Position numbers and translations under genes: made by a program. The notes under the pieces are model-generated. The model searched no databases. It saw nothing but the letters and a program-made list of their open reading frames with translations, and was not told the origin of the DNA. Shown here piece after piece: positions 4,913 through 13,944 of a stretch of DNA of 41,277 bases (its first letter is position 1; every line of letters begins with the position of its first letter). This stretch comes from a virus: positions 1 to 41,277 of IMG/VR virus record IMGVR_UViG_3300046808_000091; one strand, given 5' to 3'.

Positions 4913-6326
4913 CGACGATCAGCTATACGCAGCGTTAGTGGCGAAGTGCGCCGTAGATCGGTACTTCTTCGTCACTGAGATTTTGGGCGTCGAGAAAGTC
5001 GAAGACTGGCAGCGCGAGACTATGGCTGCTCTTGATGCTGGCGAGACGCGGATTTCGATCCGATCTGGCAACGGCGTTGGGAAGACGGCTTTGTGCGCTT
5101 GGCTGTCTGTCCACTACCTGCTCTTTAGGGACGACGTGAAGATTCCTGTGACTGCTCCGTCGAGTAGTCAGTTGAAGGACGGTCTGATCCCAGAGACGAA
5201 GCGGTGGATTTCGCGGCTGCCAGAGTTTCTGCGCGTCCAGATCGAAATGACTGAGGATCGCATCCGGCGCGTACCGGGCGGCGACAACAACTTCATTTCC
5301 TTCCGTACTGCCCGCGCTGACTCGCCAGAAGCTCTTGCTGGTATCCACGCTTCGCACGTCATGGCGATTGTGGACGAAGCGTCCGGTGTGCCGGATATCG
5401 TCTTCGAGTTTGCCGAAGGCACGATGTCGAGTGCGGGTTCGATCTTTATCTTGATCGGCAACCCAACGCGACCGACTGGCTACTTTCACAAGACGCACAC
5501 GATCCTCAAGCACAAGTGGTTCACCAAAAAGGTGTCGTCCTTCGACAGCTCTCGCGTGACCCAAGACTTCGTTGACAACATTGCGCTGACTTACGGCACT
5601 GGCTCCAACACTTATCGCTACAAGGTCTTGGGCGAGTTTCCAGAAAGCGTGTCCGATACCGTCATTCCGAAGGAGCTGATTGATGGCGCATGGGGACGAG
5701 ACGTTGAGGCACTTCGCGGCGCAGAGCGCGTTTGGGGTGTGGACCCCGGACGGGGCGGCGACCCTACCGGATTCTGTATTCGGGCAGAAAACATGCTCGA
5801 AGAACTTGTCGAGTGGTACGACGCTGACCTCATGCGAGTCACAGGCCGAGTCAAAGAGCGGTGGGACAGGACGCCCGATAAGGAGCGACCTGTTAGCATA
5901 TACGTTGACTCCATCGGTCTTGGAGCCGGGGTTGCCGACCGCCTGCGAGAGTTGGGCCTTCCGGCTGTTGACGTAAACGTCGCGGAATCGCCGTCGATGA
6001 AAGACCGCTTCACTCGCTTGCGGGCGGAGCTGTGGTACGCAGTCAGGGATTGGCTGGAGCAACGAAATGTCGCGTTTCCGAAGGACTTGGCCCTTACTGA
6101 AAAGCTCATGGCGGAATTGGCGGAACCTCAAGCGGTCTTTACGTCCACTGGCAAAGCGGATGTCGAGTCCAAGCAAGCGATGAAGCAGCGCGGCGTCCGG
6201 TCGCCCAACTTGGCCGACGCCCTGTGTCTGACTTTCGCTGGCGGCGGGGCCATTGCAGTCGGTCGGTCGAACGGTCGCAATAGCTGGAAAAAGCCGCTGA
6301 ACTGGATCGCACCGTCGATCTACTAA
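4875..6326 (+). CDS. terL: terminase large subunit
   Basis: A 483-residue packaging motor and nuclease. The ATPase part shows Walker A SGNGVGKT (about 64-71) and Walker B with the acidic pair in VMAIVDEAS (about 162-170). The RNase H-like nuclease part shows GVDPGRGGDPTGF (Asp about 290), IYVDSIGLGAG (Asp about 345) and NLADALCL (Asp about 449), which supply the metal-binding acids. Length is normal for the family. The start is GTG at 4875 with GGAG just upstream. It docks on the portal encoded downstream and cuts and pumps DNA into the head. Confidence 0.95.
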   Translation: MAKLRGSDGTVTDDDQLYAALVAKCAVDRYFFVTEILGVEKVEDWQRETMAALDAGETRISIRSGNGVGKTALCAWLSVHYLLFRDDVKIPVTAPSSSQLKDGLIPETKRWISRLPEFLRVQIEMTEDRIRRVPGGDNNFISFRTARADSPEALAGIHASHVMAIVDEASGVPDIVFEFAEGTMSSAGSIFILIGNPTRPTGYFHKTHTILKHKWFTKKVSSFDSSRVTQDFVDNIALTYGTGSNTYRYKVLGEFPESVSDTVIPKELIDGAWGRDVEALRGAERVWGVDPGRGGDPTGFCIRAENMLEELVEWYDADLMRVTGRVKERWDRTPDKERPVSIYVDSIGLGAGVADRLRELGLPAVDVNVAESPSMKDRFTRLRAELWYAVRDWLEQRNVAFPKDLALTEKLMAELAEPQAVFTSTGKADVESKQAMKQRGVRSPNLADALCLTFAGGGAIAVGRSNGRNSWKKPLNWIAPSIY

Positions 6327-6396
6327 GGGTTCGTTGACCGCAAGGGCGCTGACTGGTAGGATGCGGCAGTCAGAACTGTCAGCTTGGAGGCTGGAC

Positions 6397-6567
6397 ATGC
6401 CTATTCGTGGCGTTAAGAACCCCTTTCCGAAAGTCATGCCGCCGACCAATGGCGGAATGTTCTCTGCAAACGGGACACAGAAAATGGACCCCGTGAAACA
6501 GTCGGCAATCGTCAAAAAGACCGTTGCTGAAGCGATGCGGTCCAACGGCAAAGTTGGTAAGAGCTGA
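6397..6567 (+). CDS. hypothetical small protein (56 aa)
   Basis: Begins MPIRGVKNPFPKVMPPTNGG. I start it at ATG 6397 because GGAGG lies at 6386-6390; the longer frame from 6334 has no ribosome binding site. Its TGA overlaps the next ATG. The protein is basic with a Pro-rich N-terminus. Located between terminase and portal, where head assembly accessory genes are common. Function unknown. Confidence 0.7.
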   Translation: MPIRGVKNPFPKVMPPTNGGMFSANGTQKMDPVKQSAIVKKTVAEAMRSNGKVGKS

Positions 6568-6701
6568 TGTCCACCACAATCTCGCCGCCCAGTCCAAACA
6601 ACAAGGCGAGTGCTTACGGCGCGACCGTCAACCATGTGAAGCACCGCAAAATCGACGAGACGAAGCCAGAGATTCTTGTGGCGATTGTCGATAACCGCTG
6701 A
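6567..6701 (+). CDS. hypothetical small protein (44 aa)
   Basis: A 44-residue ORF starting MSTTISPPSPNNKASAYGAT, overlapping the previous stop by one base (TGATG) and ending 16 bases before the portal gene. The C-terminal half (KIDETKPEILVAIVD) looks like a strand-rich segment. Coupling and coding-like codon use support it. No family recognised. Confidence 0.6.
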   Translation: MSTTISPPSPNNKASAYGATVNHVKHRKIDETKPEILVAIVDNR

Positions 6702-6717
6702 CTTTTGAGGGCAGGAA

Positions 6718-8871
6718 ATGGCTGAAGACATCTGGAACGTCGAAAACTACGTCCCTCCTGCCGAGGATGAAGTCATTGACTTGCAGGACGCCGTGCATGA
6801 GCTAGGCGCTCTTATTGAGACCGCCTGCAACTTCATCGACGAGCAGTTTATGCCTGAGTGGGAGACTGCTCAGAAGTATTACGACGGCCTGACTGACCTG
6901 CCAGAAGTGACCGGACGCTCCAAAGTCGTGATGACTGCGGTGCGCGACGCCATTCGCAGCGCACGTCCGTCGCTGTTGCGCGTCTTTGTGCAGGCAGACA
7001 CCATCGTCGAGTACGTTCCTGACGGTATTCGGTCTGCTGAATTGGCTGCCCAGCAGTCAAAATACGTCAATTCGCTGTTCTTCCGCTCAAACGGCTACCG
7101 CGCACTCTACGACGTGATGCAAAACGCCATGCTGAAGAAGCTCGGCGTGATGAAATTCTGGTTCGATGACTCGACTGAAGTCAGATACGTCGATGTCACT
7201 GCCGTTCCAGCCGACGAAATGGAGCGGATCGCTGCCCGCGACGACGTGCAGATCATGTCCGCCATGCCGTCTGAGGCCATGCCCGTCATCATCACTCCTG
7301 ACGGCACTCCGATTCAGCTTTTCGACGCCAAAGTCGCCATTTTTGACAAAAAAGGCGAAATTCGTGTCGAAAGTGTGCCGCTAGAGGAGTTTTTCATCGA
7401 CGAAAACGCCTCTGGACTGGACGATTTCCGCGTTGTCGGCCACCGCCGCCAGATGCGGGTCGGCACTGCCGTCGCAATGGGTCTACCGTTTGAAATTTTG
7501 GACGGTTTGGACACTCTGGACCCCGAACTTTACGCTGGCGCAGGCGAATCCGAGTACCGCCGTGGCTACGTCAAAGTCGAAGAACAGGAATCTATGGACC
7601 GCATGATGCGGCTCATTCTTGTGACTGAGTGCTACGCCTACTACGACCTCGAAGGCATCGGCGTCCCGCAACTCTACTGCTTCTGGCTTGGCGGCACGAA
7701 TTACGAGCTTCTGGACTACGAAAAAGCCTCTCAAGTGCCGTTTGGTTTAATTTCCATCGACCCAGAGCCGGGGACCGTCTTTGGCAAGTCCGTCTTTGAC
7801 ATCGCCAAGCAGCCGCAAGACACCATGACCTCGCTGATGCGGGCGACGGTGGACAACGCGCACCTGTCCAACAACCGCCGTCTGGCCGTCCACGACACTC
7901 TCGTCAACCTCGACGACGTGATGAACCCTGCCATTGGCGCGCCGATCCGCACCAAAGCATCGGGCCAAATCCAAGAAATCGGCGTCCAGTCAACGATTTC
8001 GTCGATGTTGCCTCTCTTGCAGTTTCTTCAGCAAGACACCGAAAAGAAAGTCGGTATCACTGGCGCTGCAATGGGTCTGGATCACGACGCCTTGCAGTCA
8101 ACCACCCGCGAAGCTGCCATGAACACGATCCAGCTCTCGCAGGGCCAGATCGAAGTCATGGCGCGCAACATCGCAGAGGGTCTGAAAACCGTCTTCAACG
8201 GTATCCTCAAGCTGTCGATGTGGCACCTGCCGCGTGCGCAAGTCATGGAAGTCAACGGTGCTTACCTGCCTGTGGACACCACCATGTTCGACGCCAACCT
8301 GTTCATGCGGGCCAACGTCGGCCTCGGAACTGGGGACGCTACCGAGAAGTTGGCTGGTTTGCAGGGCGTCTTGGCCCAGCAGAAGGAAATCATCGCCACG
8401 ATGGGGCCGCAGAACCCGATTGTGAGCTATCGGAACGTCTACAACACGCTCGAAGACATGACGAAGCTCTACGGCATCTACAACGTCAGCCGCTACTTCT
8501 CCGCAGTGACGCCAGAAGTCGAGCAAGTGCTGGCCCAGCAGGCCGCAGAAGCTGCTGCCAACCAGCAGCCTGTCGTTGACCCCGGCACCGCCATGATCGA
8601 AGCCGAAAAGATCAAGGCACAGCTCAAAGAACGAGAACTCTACGTCAACGCTCTCTTGGAAGAACGCCGCATCGCCCTCGACAACCAGATCAAGGCTCTG
8701 GAGTTTGCTGCCAAGGACGATCTGGAACGCGATAAGATGGCGCAAGACCTCCAGATCGCTGCCTCGAAGGCAAGGATCGACGAGCGCAAAGTCAAACTTG
8801 AACAAGAGAAGATTCGGTCTGCACCGTACACTCCTCCTGAAACAGAACCTGTGAATCCGCCCAATGTCTGA
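6718..8871 (+). CDS. portal protein, P22-like
   Basis: A 717-residue protein that forms the dodecameric ring at the packaging vertex. The N-terminal region carries the typical WETAQKYYDG and RSKVVMTAVRDAIRSARPS sequences seen in P22-type portals. The C-terminal portion from about residue 610 is a long charged coiled coil (IEAEKIKAQLKEREL through KVKLEQEKIR), corresponding to the barrel region of large podovirus portals. Length is close to P22 gp1. Terminase upstream and scaffold and capsid downstream support the assignment. AGGAAATG gives a close ribosome site. Confidence 0.93.
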   Translation: MAEDIWNVENYVPPAEDEVIDLQDAVHELGALIETACNFIDEQFMPEWETAQKYYDGLTDLPEVTGRSKVVMTAVRDAIRSARPSLLRVFVQADTIVEYVPDGIRSAELAAQQSKYVNSLFFRSNGYRALYDVMQNAMLKKLGVMKFWFDDSTEVRYVDVTAVPADEMERIAARDDVQIMSAMPSEAMPVIITPDGTPIQLFDAKVAIFDKKGEIRVESVPLEEFFIDENASGLDDFRVVGHRRQMRVGTAVAMGLPFEILDGLDTLDPELYAGAGESEYRRGYVKVEEQESMDRMMRLILVTECYAYYDLEGIGVPQLYCFWLGGTNYELLDYEKASQVPFGLISIDPEPGTVFGKSVFDIAKQPQDTMTSLMRATVDNAHLSNNRRLAVHDTLVNLDDVMNPAIGAPIRTKASGQIQEIGVQSTISSMLPLLQFLQQDTEKKVGITGAAMGLDHDALQSTTREAAMNTIQLSQGQIEVMARNIAEGLKTVFNGILKLSMWHLPRAQVMEVNGAYLPVDTTMFDANLFMRANVGLGTGDATEKLAGLQGVLAQQKEIIATMGPQNPIVSYRNVYNTLEDMTKLYGIYNVSRYFSAVTPEVEQVLAQQAAEAAANQQPVVDPGTAMIEAEKIKAQLKERELYVNALLEERRIALDNQIKALEFAAKDDLERDKMAQDLQIAASKARIDERKVKLEQEKIRSAPYTPPETEPVNPPNV

Positions 8872-9091
8872 CTCTTTCACAAAGGCCCGTAAAGCACGGG
8901 AATTGTTACAAGATTCCGTAGTCACGGACATCTTGAATCAGATGGTGGCCGAAGCGTTTGCAGAATTTTGTTCCGTTGACGCACAAGACACAGTAAAGAT
9001 GGGCCATATTCACGCCCGAGTCAGGGCAGTGGATACATTTCGAGCAACACTGCGCAACCTCGCGCGGACGGTCGATGAAGGGAAGCCCTAA
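8864..9091 (+). CDS. hypothetical protein between portal and scaffold (75 aa)
   Basis: A 75-residue, all-helical protein overlapping the portal stop by eight bases and the scaffold start by TAATG. Contains RKARELLQDSVVTDIL and a second helix RVRAVDTFRATLRNLARTV. Position matches small conserved genes found at this place in related podoviruses, but I know of no function. Possibly a head-assembly cofactor. Confidence 0.75.
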   Translation: MSDSFTKARKARELLQDSVVTDILNQMVAEAFAEFCSVDAQDTVKMGHIHARVRAVDTFRATLRNLARTVDEGKP

Positions 9092-10125
9092 TGGCTCTGG
9101 AAGCCGCTACACAGACCACGCAGCCAATGTCGATGGACGACATCGCTGCATCCATGCTTGTCAAATCCGACCCTGCATCGCAGGAGGATGACAAGAGAGC
9201 CGCCGACGAGGCTGAAATCGTCGAAACCGCGTTTGAAAACGACGCAGAAGACGCCGAACTCGATATTCTTGCCGACGACGGTGACGTTCCGACCGACGAC
9301 GCTGCTGAAGCAGACGATGAAAACTTCGAGACCTTCCAACTAACCGATGACACGCTCATTCCGGTGACAGTTGATGGACAGGACAGAGAAGTCACGCTCG
9401 CTGACTTGAAACGCGCCTACTCGGGAGAAGGAGCAATTGAGAAGCGCCTGCAAGTTGCCACTGAAGCCAGAAAACAGGCCGAAAACCTGAAGGTCCAAGT
9501 GGAGCAGGAGCTAAACACTGGCCGTCAAAACCTCGTGAAAGCGTTTGCCGCTTTCGAGAGCATGATGTTCCAACCGCAAGTCAGTCAGCCTGACCCGGCC
9601 CTCCGCCAGACCAACCCGACCCAATACCTCATGCAAATGGAGGCTTGGAGGGAAGATCAAGCGGAGCTTCAGACGAAGCGCGCCAAGGTCCAACAGGCTG
9701 TTAAGTTGTTCCAGCAGCAAGAAGCACAGCAAGAAGATCAGATGCGAGTCCAAACGGCTCAAAAGCTGGTCGAAGCTATGCCAGCCTTGCGCGACCCGGT
9801 AAAAGGCCCAGAATTGCAGAAGCTGATGCGGGAAGGCGCTACCGCCTACGGTATCAACGAAGCAGAACTGGCCGGATTCTTGGATCACCGGGTTTATGTC
9901 GCGCTTGCCGATCTGGGTGCCTACCATCGCCTCAAGGCGAAAGGGCAGTCAGCTCCAGTCAAGCCGAATAAAGCAACAACTGTCATGCGCCCCGGAGCAA
10001 CTCGTGCTGTCGCAGCAGCAACCGCATCAGCGAGGCAGCAGAAGGCCGCTCTGGAAACCGCGCGCAAGAGTGGTAGGGTCGAAGATGTCGCCGCCACGCT
10101 GCTTGTGCGCAAACCGAAAAGGTGA
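9091..10125 (+). CDS. scaffolding protein
   Basis: A 344-residue acidic protein immediately upstream of the capsid gene. The first 90 residues are highly acidic (Asp/Glu/Ala-rich). A helix/coiled-coil follows (about 125-230) with many Gln and Glu residues. The C-terminal 60 residues are basic (KSGRVEDVAATLLVRKPKR), as expected for the capsid-binding end of a scaffold. No conserved motif is needed for this family; the call rests on composition and position between portal and major capsid. Confidence 0.85.
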   Translation: MALEAATQTTQPMSMDDIAASMLVKSDPASQEDDKRAADEAEIVETAFENDAEDAELDILADDGDVPTDDAAEADDENFETFQLTDDTLIPVTVDGQDREVTLADLKRAYSGEGAIEKRLQVATEARKQAENLKVQVEQELNTGRQNLVKAFAAFESMMFQPQVSQPDPALRQTNPTQYLMQMEAWREDQAELQTKRAKVQQAVKLFQQQEAQQEDQMRVQTAQKLVEAMPALRDPVKGPELQKLMREGATAYGINEAELAGFLDHRVYVALADLGAYHRLKAKGQSAPVKPNKATTVMRPGATRAVAAATASARQQKAALETARKSGRVEDVAATLLVRKPKR

Positions 10126-10131
10126 CGACTC

Positions 10132-11133
10132 ATGGCCGTTGATGCACAAACCATTGAAACGTATGACAACACTGTCATCCGCGAAGACCTCGAGCAGCAG
10201 TACACGATGATCTCCCCCGAGGAGACGCCGTTCCAGACTGCTATCGGCGTTGGCCCGAAAGCCACTGCCACCTACCACGAGTGGACCGTTGTCGAACTGG
10301 CCTCGCCCTCGACCTCGAACCGCGTCATCGAAGGTGATGACTCGCCGGGTGAGGACGTTGGTACTCTCGGCAAGCGTTTCGGCAACTACACCCAGATCAG
10401 CGACAAGATCGTGTCGGTGTCGAACACCTCGGAAGCTGTTGATGCAGCCGCCGAGAACGTGCAGCGTCTTGCAGCTCAGATCACTCTGAAGCTGAAAGAA
10501 ATGAAGCGCGACATGGAAGCAATGATGCTTCAGAACGTCGCTGCTGACGCTGGCTCGTCGGGTTCTGCCCGTGTTGCCGCTGGTCTGCCTGCATGGCTCC
10601 GCACGAACATCGTGCTGGGCGCTACTGGCGCTGCTCCCACCCTGTCTGGCACGACTTCGGGCCACCCGAACTCGACCCTGACTCCGGGTACGGCTGTTGC
10701 GCTGACTGAAGCCAACCTGAACAACGTGATCGAAGACTGCTGGAACGAAGGCGCTACGCCGTCGATCATCATGGTCAACGCGAACAACAAGCGCGTGATT
10801 TCGCAGTCGTTCACGGGCAACTCGACCCGCTACAAGGACGCTATCGACAAGCGCCTGACTGCGGCCATCGACGTTTATGACTCGGACTTTGGCGAGCTGA
10901 CTGTGGTTCCGAACCGCTTCCAGCAGACCACCGCGTCGAACAACTACTCGGTCTACGTCCTCGACCCGGAATACGCGGAACTGTGCTTCCTCGAAACCCC
11001 GCGTCAGACCGAACTGGCCCAGACTGGTCACGCCAAGCGCCGCATGGTTCACTGCGAATACACCCTGAAGGTCTCCAACGAGAAGGCCCACGGCGCAGTC
11101 CACGCGACCACTGGTGCGGCTCCGTCGCCCTGA
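10132..11133 (+). CDS. major capsid protein, DUF5309/SU10-type
   Basis: A 333-residue shell protein. The N-terminus (TYDNTVIREDLEQQYTMISP, then TPFQTAIG) and the central WNEGATPSIIMVNANNKRVI fit the SU10/DUF5309 capsid family with an HK97 fold, as I recall it. The C-terminal YTLKVSNEKAHGAV is also typical. Codons are the most optimised of the window (CTG, GAC, CGC), which fits high expression. It sits six bases after the scaffold gene and is followed by a strong hairpin. Confidence 0.92.
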   Translation: MAVDAQTIETYDNTVIREDLEQQYTMISPEETPFQTAIGVGPKATATYHEWTVVELASPSTSNRVIEGDDSPGEDVGTLGKRFGNYTQISDKIVSVSNTSEAVDAAAENVQRLAAQITLKLKEMKRDMEAMMLQNVAADAGSSGSARVAAGLPAWLRTNIVLGATGAAPTLSGTTSGHPNSTLTPGTAVALTEANLNNVIEDCWNEGATPSIIMVNANNKRVISQSFTGNSTRYKDAIDKRLTAAIDVYDSDFGELTVVPNRFQQTTASNNYSVYVLDPEYAELCFLETPRQTELAQTGHAKRRMVHCEYTLKVSNEKAHGAVHATTGAAPSP

Positions 11134-11143
11134 TCTGACTAAC

Positions 11144-11169
11144 TGAGGCGGCGGGAAACCGCCGCCTCA
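11144..11169 (+). terminator. GNRA-capped hairpin after capsid gene
   Basis: Perfect 11-bp stem TGAGGCGGCGG / CCGCCGCCTCA closed by a GAAA tetraloop. No T-run follows, so it is probably a partial terminator or an mRNA 3' stabiliser rather than an efficient intrinsic terminator. Placement right after the capsid gene would let capsid mRNA be more abundant than the downstream tail genes. Confidence 0.75.
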
Positions 11170-11191
11170 CCACATAAGAACGAGGGACAAG

Positions 11192-11437
11192 ATGTCTGAC
11201 GAACCCAATACCGAAGTTGTTATCGACGCTGCTGATGACTCGCTGCCTAAGCGCAAAGTCAAAAAGGCAGACGAGGCTCCGACCCTCACGAAATACATGG
11301 TCATCAATGGCGCAATCGCTCCGAATGGCGGTGGACGCGCTGCCTTGGTGCATCCCGGCTCTATTGTTGAGCTGACGACTGACCAAGCCAAGCACTACAA
11401 CAAGCTCGGCTACCTGAAGCCCTACATCGGGGACTAA
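11192..11437 (+). CDS. hypothetical protein downstream of capsid (81 aa)
   Basis: An 81-residue protein with an acidic N-terminus (MSDEPNTEVVIDAADD) and a compact C-terminal domain with the pattern ALVHPGSIVELTTDQAKHYN-LGYL. This C-terminal pattern, a hydrophobic strand ending in 'LTxxQAxxL...G', is common in small post-capsid phage proteins. AAGAACGAGGGACAAG upstream provides a ribosome site. Possibly a head-decoration or completion protein; not certain. Confidence 0.75.
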   Translation: MSDEPNTEVVIDAADDSLPKRKVKKADEAPTLTKYMVINGAIAPNGGGRAALVHPGSIVELTTDQAKHYNKLGYLKPYIGD

Positions 11438-11440
11438 AAC

Positions 11441-11743
11441 ATGAGCCTGCCCGTTCAGCCCATTGTCGAGCGCCTGTTTCTGGATTCAGACGGCAAGTCG
11501 TTCCATATCGTCAAACAGCAGAACGTGCAGGCTGTTCTCGACGCTGCCAAAGACGCAGCCGAGACGCTTAAGCCAAACACTGGCCCAGTCGGAGGCAAAT
11601 ACCTCGGAACTGTTCCTATTCTGATTGCCCAACAATGGGCCAAAGAATGTGGTGCTGCTGTGGGGTCGCGCGCGTGGGCAAAGTATGCTAAAGATAAGCT
11701 GAAAGACGGCACTTGGGCGCGTCTGAGGGTGCATCAGAAATGA
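11441..11743 (+). CDS. hypothetical protein (100 aa)
   Basis: A 100-residue protein starting MSLPVQPIVERLFLDSDGK. It contains FHIVKQQNVQAVLDAAKDAA, a helix, and a second domain with GTVPILIAQQWAKECG...WAKYAKDKL. Similar small proteins lie between capsid and adaptor genes in podoviruses, with unknown role. Its stop overlaps the adaptor ATG at 11740 (ATGA). Confidence 0.75.
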   Translation: MSLPVQPIVERLFLDSDGKSFHIVKQQNVQAVLDAAKDAAETLKPNTGPVGGKYLGTVPILIAQQWAKECGAAVGSRAWAKYAKDKLKDGTWARLRVHQK

Positions 11744-12366
11744 ACTACTCACAGTTCAAGGCTTATTTGGCGCGCTTCGTCTGGCGCAATGGCGACACAG
11801 TGTTCGAGGCTGACTTGGACAACATGATCGACATGGCCCACGCGCGCCTGAACCGCGATCTGCGAATTCAGCGCATGGTCGTGACGGCGGAAGCGCCGCT
11901 GACTGCGGACACGCTGGTTCTGCCTTCTGACTACAACGAAATGCGGACCATCACCTCGGACAGCCCGCCTGCTCCGATGCAGTATGTCAGCCCCTACGAG
12001 CGCGAGCGGATCAAGCTGGCAAACGCCTCGACGTTTCAGCCGATCTACACCATCGCAGGCAACGCTATCTTCTTCGTCGGCCCAATGGCTCCGACTGACA
12101 ATCCACCGCGCAGCGTGACGATGACTTACTACGCCAAAGTCCCTGACTTTGCCGTGACCAACTCGTCTTGGCTCGCAGACGAGTATCTCGACCTCTACAC
12201 CTACGCTGTTCTGCGCCACACGCCTGCCTATTTAAAAGACGACGAGCGCGTGGTATTGTGGAAAAACGAATACGACGAGACGCTGGCGTCTGTCGTCAAT
12301 GCTGAAGCTGGACGGCGTTATGCGGGCAGCCCGCTCCGTCCCATGATGCCGGGAGTTGTCGCATGA
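11740..12366 (+). CDS. head-to-tail adaptor (gp4/Gp6-like connector)
   Basis: A 208-residue connector predicted to assemble below the portal. The N-terminus (YSQFKAYLARFVWR, then LDNMIDMAHARLNRDLR) has the helical pattern of podovirus adaptors, followed by PSDYNEMRTI and a strand-rich middle with MTYYAKVPDF. I use ATG 11740, which overlaps the previous stop (ATGA), rather than an upstream frame start at 11713 that lies inside the preceding gene. Length fits the family. Confidence 0.82.
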   Translation: MNYSQFKAYLARFVWRNGDTVFEADLDNMIDMAHARLNRDLRIQRMVVTAEAPLTADTLVLPSDYNEMRTITSDSPPAPMQYVSPYERERIKLANASTFQPIYTIAGNAIFFVGPMAPTDNPPRSVTMTYYAKVPDFAVTNSSWLADEYLDLYTYAVLRHTPAYLKDDERVVLWKNEYDETLASVVNAEAGRRYAGSPLRPMMPGVVA

Positions 12367-12743
12367 GCCTGTCAAACACTTTCGAGACTACGACGCTACA
12401 GTGGCTGTTCACCACTACGTCTGTGACTCGTCCGACCGCATGGTATCTGGCCCTCTACACTGTAGCCCCGACCGACACGGGCGGCGGAACTGAGTGCAGC
12501 GGCACGTCCTACGCTCGCCAGTCGTTCACCATGACTGTCAGCGGAGACACAGCCACCAACAGCGCCAACATCGAATTCCCGACCGCAGGCTCCTCGTGGG
12601 GTACTATCGTAGCCGTCGGCGTCTTTACCGCCGTGACTGGCGGCGATCTGATTGCTTATGGAAACTTGACGACTTCCAAGGCCATCGACACCGGAGACGT
12701 GTTCCGCATCCCTGCGGGCGATCTGGACATCACCCTGAACTGA
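12363..12743 (+). CDS. phage structural protein, tail-fibre-associated family (126 aa)
   Basis: A 126-residue beta-rich protein. The N-terminus LSNTFETTTLQWLFTTTS and the pattern WYLALYT..PTDTGGGTE, YARQSFTMT, IEFPTAGSSWGTIVAVGVF, and LTTSKAIDTGDVFRIPAG match a widespread phage family often called tail fibre or hypothetical structural protein. The fold is probably a small jelly-roll-like sandwich. It is coupled to the adaptor by ATGA. A role at the tail tip is likely but not proven. Confidence 0.8.
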   Translation: MSLSNTFETTTLQWLFTTTSVTRPTAWYLALYTVAPTDTGGGTECSGTSYARQSFTMTVSGDTATNSANIEFPTAGSSWGTIVAVGVFTAVTGGDLIAYGNLTTSKAIDTGDVFRIPAGDLDITLN

Positions 12744-12756
12744 TAAGGCTGTCCCC

Positions 12757-13413
12757 ATGACCGTATACCGCACAGGCTACGGCACTGGGGCTTACAGCGC
12801 CTACGCTTATGGCTTAGACGGCAGCATCGTTGATGCTGCCTCCGCCATTTCTGCAAGTGCAGCACTCACTGCTGCGGCGCAGCGCGCACGAAACGCCGCG
12901 AGCAACATTGCCGCCACGACGACGACCACTGCGGCTGCCCTGCGGGTGCGGCAGTCAGCCTCGCAAATCGCTATCAGTGCTGCGGTTACGGCTGCCTGCG
13001 TCTCCATCAAGTCAGGAGCTGCGGCGCTGTCTGCCAGCACGGCGCTGACTGCGGCTGGTCTGCGCGTCCTTCAAACATCAGCACCCATTTCTGTGGCTGC
13101 TGCGCTGACTGCGAGCGCGACGGCAGTTCGCCAATCTCCTGCGCCGATCAACGTCACCCTTACCGTGGCCGCTGACAGCGCCGTCGTGTTTACTGACAGC
13201 GCCAGTATCGACATACAGAGCGCCCTGACTGCTGTTGCGAATCGGGTGCATCTGACTAGTGCAACTGTCCAAGTTTCGTGTATAGTCAGCGCAAATGGGC
13301 GTCGTCTGTGGGAACCAGAAGACCCCGACACGGAATCTTGGAGTGTCGTTTCCTCCGACACTGAGCTTTGGACACCAATTGCGCCTGACGTAGAGCCGTG
13401 GGCGGCAGAGTAG
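12757..13413 (+). CDS. Ala-rich repeat protein with C-terminal Trp-repeat tail
   Basis: A 218-residue protein. Residues about 25-180 are imperfect repeats of about 25 residues with the pattern 'A-x-I-x-V-S-A-A-L-T-A-A-x-x-R-V'. The C-terminal 35 residues carry four regularly spaced tryptophans in acidic context (LWEPE, ESWSV, ELWTP, EPWAA). Such tails are seen in phage fibre or cement proteins. It probably forms a fibrous tail component by repeat stacking. Function is inferred from position among tail genes. Confidence 0.75.
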   Translation: MTVYRTGYGTGAYSAYAYGLDGSIVDAASAISASAALTAAAQRARNAASNIAATTTTTAAALRVRQSASQIAISAAVTAACVSIKSGAAALSASTALTAAGLRVLQTSAPISVAAALTASATAVRQSPAPINVTLTVAADSAVVFTDSASIDIQSALTAVANRVHLTSATVQVSCIVSANGRRLWEPEDPDTESWSVVSSDTELWTPIAPDVEPWAAE

Positions 13414-13425
13414 GGAGCCTGACTG

Positions 13426-13944
13426 ATGGCAGATACGACGACAACAAACTTTGGTTTCGTCAAACCGGAAGTCGGGGCCAGCTCCGACACTTGGGGCGGT
13501 AAGCTGAACACTGACCTTGACAGCATCGACACGCTGCTCGGCAACGGCTCTCCTATGAAGATCGACACGACTAATGATCGTATCGGCATCAACACGGCAA
13601 GCCCCGCCACCCCATTTCACGTCGTTGGTGATAGCACTTTTGCGGGCGCTGTTATCGAAACCGTGTACGCACTGAGCGGAACGACGCCTGCGTTGAATCC
13701 ATCCAACGGTACGATCCAAACATGGACCCTGACTGGAGCGTCATCGCCAACTGACAGCTTTGCTGCTGGCGAAGCCATGACTTTGATGATCGACGACGGC
13801 TCTGCGTTTACGATCACTTGGCCGTCTGTGACTTGGAAAACCAATGGCGGCGTGGCCCCAACGCTGAACACCAGCGGCTTCACTGTCGTTACCCTATGGA
13901 AAGTCAGCACGACGCTCTATGGTGCGCGTGTAGGAGACGCATAA
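13426..13944 (+). CDS. tail fibre protein with '[12 protein letters not shown]' N-terminus
   Basis: A 172-residue protein. Its N-terminal [19 protein letters not shown] and [13 protein letters not shown] is a recurrent phage tail-fibre attachment motif. A short strand-repeat part ([15 protein letters not shown]) follows, of the kind found in trimeric shafts and peptidase-S74 fibres. The C-terminal part ([13 protein letters not shown]...TLWKV) is a small beta domain. TAATG couples it to the large receptor-binding fibre downstream. Confidence 0.8.
   Translation: MADTTTTNFGFVKPEVGASSDTWGGKLNTDLDSIDTLLGNGSPMKIDTTNDRIGINTASPATPFHVVGDSTFAGAVIETVYALSGTTPALNPSNGTIQTWTLTGASSPTDSFAAGEAMTLMIDDGSAFTITWPSVTWKTNGGVAPTLNTSGFTVVTLWKVSTTLYGARVGDA

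Noticed and set aside
4935-6731. 598-aa open frame on the minus strand opposite the terminase and two small genes
   Set aside because: It is longer than the terminase but antisense to it. The plus strand has all terminase motifs and ribosome sites; the minus frame is open because of codon bias and has no recognisable domain.
8098-8931. 277-aa minus-strand frame opposite the portal C-terminus
   Set aside because: Opposite the portal coiled coil; no start signal and no motif.
10027-11103. 358-aa minus-strand frame opposite the capsid gene
   Set aside because: Mirror of a highly codon-biased capsid gene; capsid identity on the plus strand is clear.
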